Origin: Beggiatoa leptomitoformis
GTDB taxonomy: Bacteria > Pseudomonadota > Gammaproteobacteria > Beggiatoales > Beggiatoaceae
Direction of reading: 5' to 3'
Length of the DNA: 64,000 bases
Assembly: GCF_001305575.3 (NCBI RefSeq)
Contig: NZ_CP012373.2
Location: 1,674,001-1,738,000 of the forward strand
The stretch's first letter is position 1; each line of letters starts with the position of its first letter. The position numbers were made by a program, and so were the translations under genes. The notes under the pieces were generated by a model that did not search any database, was not told the DNA's origin, and was given only the letters and a program-made list of their open reading frames with translations. This document shows, one piece after another, positions 10,211-18,073 of the stretch.

Positions 10211-10245
10211 TAAAAAAACCGCAACAAACAGGTTGCGGTTTTACA
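10211..10245. terminator. Bidirectional terminator
   Basis: A perfect 11-bp stem, AAAACCGCAAC (10215-10225) with GTTGCGGTTTT (10232-10242), has a six-base loop. The A run on one side and T run on the other let it serve both the DamX-like gene and the FlgO-like gene that converge here. Confidence 0.82.
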
Positions 10246-10266
10246 AACAGGGTTAAAAAATCCTAT

Positions 10267-10839
10267 TTAACGTCGACGTTTATCATTTCGTAGCATTTGT
10301 TTAATATCTGCACCAATGGGTAAACTATAATCAAATGAAGCCATAATGCTATTATCATGTGTATTTAACATTTTAGCAGTGACATAAACCCGACTTTTAC
10401 TTTCTGCATACGTTCCAACAACGACTGCAACGGCATCATGTTCTGAGCTTAAATCTTTGAGTTCACGAGATAGTAAAAATTCCCCTTCATTAGGATATTG
10501 ATTGCCCTTCACAAAAATGCTGTCGCTACGGAGTTTAACTTCTACCACTTTTAAACCACTTTGTGAAATCCGCGAGCCGATTTGTTCTGCAATCATCCGT
10601 CCTAAAGTGGAAGATTGTTGCACATCATCCACATTAACAAAACTAGCTACTAATAAGGGTTTCGTGCGATTGAGATTGAGTTTTTCTGCATTCACTAACA
10701 AGGCATCTGCCACAACATAGCTGGCTTCAACTAAATTAACATCAGGAATTTCTTCTTTTTTCGATTGAGAAGAACATGCTGTTAGAAAATAAGTACATAA
10801 TGCCAGTATGCAAAAGGAACGAAGTGTTTTATTCATCAT
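10267..10839 (-). CDS. FlgO-family outer-membrane lipoprotein
   Basis: The 190-residue precursor has a lipoprotein signal with lipobox LTAC (lipidated Cys22) and a body matching the FlgO domain: KPLLVASFVNVDDVQQSSTLG, GRMIAEQIGSRI, LSRELKDL and AVVVGTYAESKSRVYVTAKM. FlgO in Vibrio is needed for flagellar outer-membrane structure, but related proteins occur in non-flagellated bacteria. Its ATG overlaps the stop of the upstream lipoprotein gene by four bases, so the two are one operon. No flagellar gene is present in this window, so a flagellar role should not be assumed. Confidence 0.8.
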   Translation of the reverse strand: MMNKTLRSFCILALCTYFLTACSSQSKKEEIPDVNLVEASYVVADALLVNAEKLNLNRTKPLLVASFVNVDDVQQSSTLGRMIAEQIGSRISQSGLKVVEVKLRSDSIFVKGNQYPNEGEFLLSRELKDLSSEHDAVAVVVGTYAESKSRVYVTAKMLNTHDNSIMASFDYSLPIGADIKQMLRNDKRRR

Positions 10840-11570
10840 TCATTTACCACCCGCATTGATTTACCCATCGTATCATCATACTGGTCAGAATCACCTGTAT
10901 TAATGTAGTAAATGCCAGTATCCGCAAAGAAGTGTTGTTGACCGCGTGTCGCTGTTAACGTAATCACAACTTCTGTATTGGTTTCTCCGGGTAAATACAT
11001 ATCGGCAGCGGCATTAATATCCATTCCAACCGTAATGGGGAAAACAGCCAGTGCTGCTTTTTCCCATGTATCCACAGCTTGTGCAACTAACCAAACGCCA
11101 CCCGCTAAGGCGGTATAAATGCCGGGTGGTGGATAGCTCAACCTTCTGTCATTATGCTGAATAACTTGTATATCATAATCAATAACCATTACGTTATTGT
11201 CAAATGCAATCGCATCTACATAACCCGAGCCACCCTGCGAAGGTCTTGCCCGATTCGTAATGACTGACACCCCACGCCTTACTAATTGTGTTGTCAGTAA
11301 ATGATAAAAAGTTTGGCTAAATTGTGAACGCTTTTTATCGGGTTCTGGAATATAAATATCAGGGAATTGTTCAGGCGCGCCAAACCCTGCTTCCAATGTT
11401 GCTTTTAAACGTGCCGCGACATCATCCGCTAAAACATCCCAATGATGCGCTGCTTGCATTTTTTGTTGGGTTGTTAAGGGGTAAGATGTTGCTAACGGTA
11501 CGGGTCTTCTGCTACAGCCTGATAACACAACTACAGTAGCGAGAAACGCTACAATTAAGTATCCTTTCAT
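10836..11570 (-). CDS. Lipoprotein of unknown function, co-transcribed with FlgO-like gene
   Basis: The 244-residue product has a lipoprotein signal peptide (lipobox LSGC, Cys19) and a predicted periplasmic body with alternating short strands and helices. There is a small hydrophobic patch around GIYTALAGGVWLVAQAVDTW. I do not recognise a domain with confidence. It is the first gene of a two-gene unit with the FlgO-like lipoprotein (4-base ATGA overlap), so the two proteins probably work together at the outer membrane. Confidence 0.7.
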   Translation of the reverse strand: MKGYLIVAFLATVVVLSGCSRRPVPLATSYPLTTQQKMQAAHHWDVLADDVAARLKATLEAGFGAPEQFPDIYIPEPDKKRSQFSQTFYHLLTTQLVRRGVSVITNRARPSQGGSGYVDAIAFDNNVMVIDYDIQVIQHNDRRLSYPPPGIYTALAGGVWLVAQAVDTWEKAALAVFPITVGMDINAAADMYLPGETNTEVVITLTATRGQQHFFADTGIYYINTGDSDQYDDTMGKSMRVVNE

Positions 11571-11768
11571 ATAGTCCCCCAGACGTGGATAAACAGTCTT
11601 GTATAGACTGTTTTATTCAAACATATTTTCGCGTAAGAAGCGAGTATTTTTTTAACATTAGCAATAGGTAATAACGCATTCTTAATGTTATTTATCACTT
11701 ATTCAATAGCCCTCAAAGTAGCCCTTGCCCGCATTTTTTCTGCCTAACAGGATATAAAAATAACTGTA

Positions 11769-13292
11769 ATGACAAATCTTGTTACCGCAATCGCGTTGTT
11801 ACACAAGGCATTTCAACAACAGACCGTTACAGAATTACAATTACAACAAGTGGGTACATCGCTTTGGCCTATTTGCCGCCCACTTCTTTTAGCAAGTCAT
11901 ACGCCAATGCAACGGATAATTTGCCTAAATACGCAGGCTTATCCTAATTTATATTGGGAATCTCTTTGGCATCCCGTATTACATTTTTTAGCAAAACACC
12001 CTGATTATACTTTCTATCATCAATGGGTTAATACACAAATATCCTCTAAACAACCTTTTCCTTTACGTATTTTACTCTTTACGATTCAGTCAGAAAAAGA
12101 GTTACAAACTACGTTAGAAATAGAAACAGAACAACAAGTTCTTTATACCGTGTTGCAGCCTTTTATTCAGCAAGGATTAGTCACGTTACAAATGCCCGAC
12201 GATGGACGGTTTAGCACGTTTACACAGCTATTAGAACAGGCATGGCATTTAGTGATTCTTAGTGGACATGCGGTATTATCTGAACAAGCAGACATTCACT
12301 TTTTATTTGAAACAACAGAAGGGCAAACCACCGTTATTCCTACAACGCAATTAATGCGTTATTTACAAAATGCAAGGATTGAATGTTTAGTGTTAGCCGT
12401 TTGTCATTCTGCCCAACTTGCAGCCGATTTACACCCCTATATTCCACATGTGGTTGGAATGCGCGATAAAGTGTTAGACCGCGCTAGTCATGTATTTATT
12501 CAACATTTCTGTCAACATTTATTACAACAACAACGTGTTGATATTGCTGTGCAACAAGCACGAATTGCCATGACACAATTATTAGCCCCAGAAGAAACAT
12601 GGAGCAATGCGCAATTAAAAACCATTGTTGACCCCAGTCAGGGACAATGGAGTTTACCCACTTTATACAGTCAAAACCCCTTACGCACACTAACAGCCAC
12701 TGTGTCTGCTACCGATTTAACCCCAGTGCAAGCAACGCCGCCGCCTTTTTTAATTGGACAACGATTGGTATTGCGTCAATTAATGACATTGTTACAGCAA
12801 ACAAAGGCGATGGTGTGGCTAACAGGCGAGGCAGGCACGGGTAAAACGACGATAGCCCGGCGAATTTGTTGGCAGTTACAACAACAGGGATATGATATTT
12901 TTTATAGTTTTGATGCTTTACCGCTGACATCAACACGCCCTTATTTACTTTATTTAGAGGTCATTACGACGGAAACATTGCCAAATATTCAACAATGTTT
13001 AGTAAACCTAAACGGTGCTTGTTTATTCGTCAGTCGTCAATTTTTTGACAGTGAATTACCTATGGTTAAATATGCCCTGCCCGCGCCCCATTTCACCGAT
13101 TTTTTACGTTATAGCCGTTATTTAAAATTACCCCATACTCAGGTGCAGTTACGATTGATATATCATCTTTTTAAAGGTAATTTTACAGTCGTACAGTTGT
13201 TTCAGAACCTGCCTTTTACGACAGATAAAGCCTTATTTCATCAACAGCTCGCAATAGCAAAGCGATTTTTACGGGGAAAAATGGGCGAGTAG
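11769..13292 (+). CDS. CHAT-domain protease-like protein fused to a P-loop NTPase
   Basis: The 507-residue protein has a caspase-like CHAT region at about 100-300. H167 lies in VILSGHAVLS and C212 in LVLAVCHSAQLA, at the places expected for the His-Cys catalytic dyad; the VVGMRDKV and AVQQARIAM segments also fit. A P-loop NTPase module follows from about 325 (FLIGQRLVLRQL, then Walker A GEAGTGKTT at 353-361). The C-terminal part is shorter than in typical CHAT-NTPases, which often carry TPR or WD repeats. No signal peptide is visible. Its substrate and trigger are unknown; a defence or programmed-death role is only an analogy. Convergent with mraY. Confidence 0.75.
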   Translation: MTNLVTAIALLHKAFQQQTVTELQLQQVGTSLWPICRPLLLASHTPMQRIICLNTQAYPNLYWESLWHPVLHFLAKHPDYTFYHQWVNTQISSKQPFPLRILLFTIQSEKELQTTLEIETEQQVLYTVLQPFIQQGLVTLQMPDDGRFSTFTQLLEQAWHLVILSGHAVLSEQADIHFLFETTEGQTTVIPTTQLMRYLQNARIECLVLAVCHSAQLAADLHPYIPHVVGMRDKVLDRASHVFIQHFCQHLLQQQRVDIAVQQARIAMTQLLAPEETWSNAQLKTIVDPSQGQWSLPTLYSQNPLRTLTATVSATDLTPVQATPPPFLIGQRLVLRQLMTLLQQTKAMVWLTGEAGTGKTTIARRICWQLQQQGYDIFYSFDALPLTSTRPYLLYLEVITTETLPNIQQCLVNLNGACLFVSRQFFDSELPMVKYALPAPHFTDFLRYSRYLKLPHTQVQLRLIYHLFKGNFTVVQLFQNLPFTTDKALFHQQLAIAKRFLRGKMGE

Positions 13293-13320
13293 AGAAGCCT
13301 CTTAAAATCACTTCTCTACT
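13288..13320. terminator. Hairpin between convergent genes
   Basis: AGTAGAGAAG (13288-13297) pairs perfectly with CTTCTCTACT (13311-13320) around a 13-base loop. The left arm overlaps the stop codon of the CHAT gene. There is no T run, so terminator activity is uncertain. Confidence 0.45.
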
Positions 13321-13327
13321 AAAACAG

Positions 13328-14413
13328 TTAGCGAATTTTTAGGCTAGCTAAACCGATTAACACAAGGACAACGGTAATAATCCAAAAGCGGACAATAACC
13401 CGTGGTTCAGGCCAACCTTTTAATTCAAAATGATGATGCAAAGGAGCCATGCGGAAAATACGCCGTCCTGTTAATTTATAGGAAGCAACTTGCAAAATAA
13501 CGGAGATAGTTTCCATTACAAACACGCCACCCATGACAAATAACACCAATTCTTGACGGACAACAACCGCAATGACACCTAATGCAGCACCCAACGCTAA
13601 TGCACCAACATCCCCCATAAAAACCTGTGCGGGATAAGTATTAAACCATAAAAATCCAAGCCCTGCGCCAACCATTGCCCCACAAAAAACCACGACTTCG
13701 CCAACCCCTGCAATGTATGGAATCCCCAAATAGCTGGCAAATTTAAAATGTCCTGTGACGTATGCGAAAATACCTAATGCACCAACAACTAACACCGTTG
13801 GCATAATAGCTAATCCATCCAAACCATCCGTTAGATTAACCGCATTGCTTGTCCCCACAATAACCAAATAGGCTAGAAAAATAAACATCAGCGGGGATAA
13901 AGGGATAACGATATTTTTAACAAAAGGTAAAAGCAATTGTGTTTCTGCGGGTGAGTGTGCGGTTAGAAAAATAACGATTGCTGCGCAAAAACCGACGATA
14001 GATTGCATCATATATTTTTCTTTTGCACTCAATCCTTTTGAGTTTTTTTGTATCACTTTCCGATAATCATCAATCCAACCAATACAACCAAACAGTAAAG
14101 TGACTATTAAAACTATCCAAGTAAAACGATTGGTTAAATCCGCCCACAACAGCGTACTAGATGAGATAGCCACTAAAATTAACACGCCTCCCATCGTCGG
14201 TGTACCCGACTTGCTAAAATGGGATTTAGGTCCATCATTTCGAACACTTTGCCCAATTTGATAACGGGTTAAATGTTGAATCATATTTGGCCCTACCAAT
14301 AACGCAACTAACAATGCAGTTAATGCGCTGAGAATGGCACGTAAGGTAAGATACTGAAACACATTAAACGGGCTATAATAGTGGGCGAGTATCTCGCTAA
14401 TCCATAGCAACAT
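13328..14413 (-). CDS. mraY: Phospho-MurNAc-pentapeptide transferase MraY
   Basis: MraY moves phospho-MurNAc-pentapeptide from UDP to undecaprenyl phosphate, forming lipid I at the inner membrane. The 361-residue protein has the family length and about 10 transmembrane segments. It keeps [16 protein letters not shown], the DDYRK motif, [11 protein letters not shown], and the C-terminal [16 protein letters not shown] loop. GGAG upstream supports the ATG. It lies six bases downstream of murF in the same direction, preserving the murF-mraY order of the dcw cluster. The usual next genes (murD, ftsW, murG) are replaced by the convergent CHAT gene. Confidence 0.96.
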   Translation of the reverse strand: MLLWISEILAHYYSPFNVFQYLTLRAILSALTALLVALLVGPNMIQHLTRYQIGQSVRNDGPKSHFSKSGTPTMGGVLILVAISSSTLLWADLTNRFTWIVLIVTLLFGCIGWIDDYRKVIQKNSKGLSAKEKYMMQSIVGFCAAIVIFLTAHSPAETQLLLPFVKNIVIPLSPLMFIFLAYLVIVGTSNAVNLTDGLDGLAIMPTVLVVGALGIFAYVTGHFKFASYLGIPYIAGVGEVVVFCGAMVGAGLGFLWFNTYPAQVFMGDVGALALGAALGVIAVVVRQELVLFVMGGVFVMETISVILQVASYKLTGRRIFRMAPLHHHFELKGWPEPRVIVRFWIITVVLVLIGLASLKIR

Positions 14414-14419
14414 AGTTTG

Positions 14420-15769
14420 TTATTCTCCTTGTGTGAGTGCTTGGACAACTTTTTCCATTTGCATACTGCGTGACCCTTTAATTAATAAGGTTGTATTTTC
14501 GCTTAATTCAGTTAATAACGCGCTAATCATTGCTGCTTGATTTGTCCAATGGCTAGCACCCTGCCCAAAGGCAGTAACGGCAAAACGACTCATATCGCCA
14601 ACAGCCCACAAACGTGCTATTCCTAATTGACGTGCAGATTCCCCCAGTTGTTGGTGAAACATTGCACTTTGTTCGCCTAACTCTTTCATATCCCCCATCA
14701 CTAACCAACGCGGGCTATTATAGCGACTCAAAACCGCTAAAGCCGCCTGAAATGACTGTGGATTGGCATTATAGGTGTCATCAATAACGGTACAGTGTTT
14801 TACCCCTTGATAACACTGTAATCGCCCCTTTACCGCAGAAAAGCTGTTTAGACCTTGCTGAATATGGCTTAGCGTGCAACCGCTCGCCAACGCACAAGCA
14901 CTGGCAGCAAGGGCATTCATTACATTATGTTGTCCTGCAAGGGGGAGAAAAATAGAAATTTCACCGAGTGGCGTAACAAGGATAAATTGGGTATGGTCAA
15001 CCGCTAGATTTATATCATAAGCGGTAATGGTCGCGAGTTTATGTAAACCGAAAGTAATTATTTTACGCTGACCCGCAAGTTCTTGCCATAAACCACTGTA
15101 AAAATCATCTTGGTTAATGACAGCAATGCCGCTCATGGGCAGGTGTTCAAAAATCTCCCCTTTTGTTCGTGCAACCCCTTCCACGCTTTTAAATCCATCT
15201 AAATGAGATGGCGCGCAAAGTGTAACAACCGCAATGCTTGGTTGCGCAATCTGGCTTAAATAAGCAATATCCCCGCGTTTACTCGCCCCCATTTCTAACA
15301 CGGCAAAATCATGATTTGCTTCTAGCTGAAATAAGGTTAGGGGTAAACCAATTTCGTTATTTAAATTCCCCTGTGTTGCCAAGACTTGTCCCGCTTGCGC
15401 TAAAATCTGGCGTGTCATTTCCTTAACCGTGGTTTTACCATTACTCCCTGTGACAGCAACAACAGGCGGGTTAAAACGTTCTCGCCAATAATGCGCCAGT
15501 TGTCCCACTGCCTGCCATGTGTTAGCAACACAAACCATTGGTAAATCAATCTTTACATTATCCTGCTCTACCAACGCAGCACAAGCCCCCTGCGCCTGAA
15601 CTTGGGGTAAAAATTCATGTCCATCAAACTGTTGCCCTTTTAAGGCCACATACAAACCCCCTGCTAATGGCTTGCGCGTGTCGGTATAACATCCCGTAAA
15701 AGGAATATCTGACCCAATAAGCCGTCCTTGTAGAACGCGGGCAATTTCTCCTAATGACAACTGAATCAT
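14420..15769 (-). CDS. murF: UDP-MurNAc-tripeptide D-alanyl-D-alanine ligase MurF
   Basis: MurF adds D-Ala-D-Ala to UDP-MurNAc-tripeptide in the cytoplasm using ATP. The protein shows the Mur-ligase P-loop TGSNGKTT, GNLNNEIGLPLT, LEMGASKRGDI, and DDTYNANP. The chosen ATG (15767-15769) gives MIQLSLGEIARVLQGRL, which aligns with the start of other MurF proteins (449 residues). The frame stays open 22 codons further upstream but that extension looks non-homologous. It is first in a two-gene unit with mraY; murE is not upstream. Confidence 0.95.
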   Translation of the reverse strand: MIQLSLGEIARVLQGRLIGSDIPFTGCYTDTRKPLAGGLYVALKGQQFDGHEFLPQVQAQGACAALVEQDNVKIDLPMVCVANTWQAVGQLAHYWRERFNPPVVAVTGSNGKTTVKEMTRQILAQAGQVLATQGNLNNEIGLPLTLFQLEANHDFAVLEMGASKRGDIAYLSQIAQPSIAVVTLCAPSHLDGFKSVEGVARTKGEIFEHLPMSGIAVINQDDFYSGLWQELAGQRKIITFGLHKLATITAYDINLAVDHTQFILVTPLGEISIFLPLAGQHNVMNALAASACALASGCTLSHIQQGLNSFSAVKGRLQCYQGVKHCTVIDDTYNANPQSFQAALAVLSRYNSPRWLVMGDMKELGEQSAMFHQQLGESARQLGIARLWAVGDMSRFAVTAFGQGASHWTNQAAMISALLTELSENTTLLIKGSRSMQMEKVVQALTQGE

Positions 15770-16146
15770 GGCAGTAACCAGTAAATAGTAAGTTAAGAAA
15801 TGGATGGCAATTTTTATCGCGTGCCATGATAACAATAGACCCCTTGTAAAAATAGTATGGATACCATTGTTTTTAGCGATGTTGCCTATTTTTAAAGACT
15901 GTCAGCATCCATTTTTTTAGACACACAGCATTTTCAAGATTTAACGGTAATTAAAGAATGCTGTTTAAAAATAGCACGGGTTCTACGGCTTTTAATGCGG
16001 TTATCCGTTATTCACCATTCCCAACATACTGTTGCAAGAAATCCATTAGCATTGTCTCGAGTGAATGAATTCGCACCTACTTCAATAATTACTATAAAAT
16101 AACAACCCTTTTTCGTATTGCTGTACTCACTATATTGCCTTTCATC
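15770..16146. other. Divergent intergenic region
   Basis: This spacer of 377 bases between murF and rsmB must contain both promoters. It is AT-rich, has no open frame resembling a protein, and I saw no dispersed repeat or strong hairpin. murE, which normally precedes murF, has left no recognisable remnant here. Confidence 0.35.
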
Positions 16147-17481
16147 ATGTACAAACCCAAACCGTTACAAGCCCGTCAAATAGCCTTGACTGTTTTATTA
16201 GCCGTTATTCAACAACGTCACTCTTTATCCGATTGTTTAGATAAACAATTACCACAACTGTCTGATGGACGCGAGCGCGGACTTGCACAGGCAATTGCTT
16301 ATGGTGTCATGCGCTATTTACCACGCTTACAATTTATTTTGCAGACTTTATTAAGCAAAGGATTAAAAGAAAAAGATATTGATATACAAATTATTTTATT
16401 AATTGGGTTATACCAATTACTGTTTATGCGTGTTCCTGCACATGCCGCGACAACCGCAACCGTAGAATTAACCCGTTTTGTAAACAAAACATGGGCAACA
16501 GGATTAGCAAATGCGATATTACGCGAATGTGTACGCAAACAAACTGCTTTATTAACAGCGATAGAACAAGACCCCATTAGCCATTTTGCACATCCAGCAT
16601 GGTGGTTAGCCCAATTTCAACAAGATTGGGCAGATGATTGGCAAACCATTGCCAATGCAAATAATCTCCATCCCCCCTTGACCTTACGGGTTAATCAACG
16701 ACAAACAAGCCGTGAAAACTACCTTACATTGCTACAAGAACAAGGGATTAACGCGACGATTGTACCCTTTACCAACACCGGTATTTTTTTAGAACAAGCG
16801 ATGGATGTACAGCAATTGCCTTATTTCCAGAGTGGCTGGGTTTCTGTACAAGATGGGGCTGCACAGTTAGCCGCTCCATTATTAGAAGTACAAGCGGGAA
16901 TGCGCGTATTAGATGCGTGTGCCGCACCGGGTGGAAAAACTGCACATTTATTAGAAAGTTCAAACCCGAGTGAATTGGTTGCTATAGACAATCAAGCCGC
17001 GCGGGTAGAAACCATGCGACAAGGATTACAACGCTTAAATTTAACGGCAACATTAATCTGTGCAGATGCCAGTGAACCCGCTTCATGGTGGGATGGACAA
17101 CTGTTTGACCGTATTTTATTAGATGTCCCCTGTTCTGCGAGTGGTGTTATTCGCCGTCATCCAGATATTAAACATTTACGCCAAGCAAGTGATATTGTAT
17201 CTCTACTTGAACAGCAAGCCCGTTTATTGGAGACCATCTGGTCTTTGTTAAAACCAAATGGGAAATTATTGTATGCAACTTGTTCAGTTTTTTCTCAGGA
17301 AAATCATTTACAATTGCAATCATTTTTGCAATCTCACCCAGATGCGCGGGCTGTTCCGCTGATGGTTGAATGGGGACATGCCTCGCCTGTGGGTCGACAG
17401 ATTTTATCGGGCGAATTTAATTTTGATGGTTTTTATTATGCCTGCCTTGTTAAACAAAATGTTTCACCTGTTTCTGCGTGA
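16147..17481 (+). CDS. rsmB: 16S rRNA (cytosine-967-C5) methyltransferase RsmB
   Basis: RsmB methylates C967 of 16S rRNA. It has an N-terminal NusB-like helical domain (about 1-140) and a C-terminal SAM-dependent methyltransferase with DACAAPGGKTAHLLE, DVPCSASGVIRRHPD and the catalytic LYATCSVF cysteine. From ATG 16147 it has 444 residues, a normal length. A TTG four codons upstream is less likely. The end overlaps the next gene by 23 bases. The order rsmB-DUF4390-ntrY-ntrX-trkA is conserved in many gammaproteobacteria. Confidence 0.95.
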   Translation: MYKPKPLQARQIALTVLLAVIQQRHSLSDCLDKQLPQLSDGRERGLAQAIAYGVMRYLPRLQFILQTLLSKGLKEKDIDIQIILLIGLYQLLFMRVPAHAATTATVELTRFVNKTWATGLANAILRECVRKQTALLTAIEQDPISHFAHPAWWLAQFQQDWADDWQTIANANNLHPPLTLRVNQRQTSRENYLTLLQEQGINATIVPFTNTGIFLEQAMDVQQLPYFQSGWVSVQDGAAQLAAPLLEVQAGMRVLDACAAPGGKTAHLLESSNPSELVAIDNQAARVETMRQGLQRLNLTATLICADASEPASWWDGQLFDRILLDVPCSASGVIRRHPDIKHLRQASDIVSLLEQQARLLETIWSLLKPNGKLLYATCSVFSQENHLQLQSFLQSHPDARAVPLMVEWGHASPVGRQILSGEFNFDGFYYACLVKQNVSPVSA

Positions 17482-18073
17482 TAGGGATTTCCCGTCTCAC
17501 CACAGACCGCATCATATTGCTTATTTGCGACATGTTTTACGACTTAGCAGTTTACTATGCTTACTATTTAGCCCACACGTATATGCTGAATTTGCTATTA
17601 AACATGCGGATACACAATTAAATAATGATGTCTATCAGCTAAATGCACAATTAAGCTACGCACTGACACCTGAAGTGATAGAAGCCCTCAATAATGGGGT
17701 AGTGATTACCCTAGAATTAGCCATCGATGTACAGCGGGTGCGGTCATTCTGGTGGGATAACACGGTTGCCAGTTTACGCCAGCGTTATCAACTGCGTTAT
17801 TACCCCTTAAGTCAACAATATGTCGTGTTATATTTAAATACAGGCATTCAAGAAACGTTTCTAACCCTAACAGCCGCCTTAAATGCACTGGGCAATTTAA
17901 AAGAATTTCCCTTATTAGATAAAACGTTAGTGCAAAGTAGTAACCATTATCAAGTGTATCTACAATTGCGCTTAGATATAGAAGCCTTACCCGCGCCTTT
18001 GCGTCCAATCGCTTATTTTTCTTCTGGTTGGCGACTTGATAGTGAGTGGTTTATATGCGATTTAACGCCGTAG
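17459..18073 (+). CDS. DUF4390 exported protein
   Basis: The chosen ATG overlaps the end of rsmB and gives a 205-residue protein with a signal peptide (hydrophobic core LRLSSLLCLLF, likely cleavage after VYA near residue 42). The body is strand-rich, with FWWDNTVASLRQRYQLRYY and LQLRLDIEALPAPLRPIAY, matching the DUF4390 family. The family is nearly always encoded directly before ntrY, which suggests a role in the NtrYX pathway, for example as a periplasmic partner. Its biochemical role is unknown. The stop overlaps the ntrY start by 19 bases. Confidence 0.85.
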   Translation: MFHLFLRDRDFPSHHRPHHIAYLRHVLRLSSLLCLLFSPHVYAEFAIKHADTQLNNDVYQLNAQLSYALTPEVIEALNNGVVITLELAIDVQRVRSFWWDNTVASLRQRYQLRYYPLSQQYVVLYLNTGIQETFLTLTAALNALGNLKEFPLLDKTLVQSSNHYQVYLQLRLDIEALPAPLRPIAYFSSGWRLDSEWFICDLTP

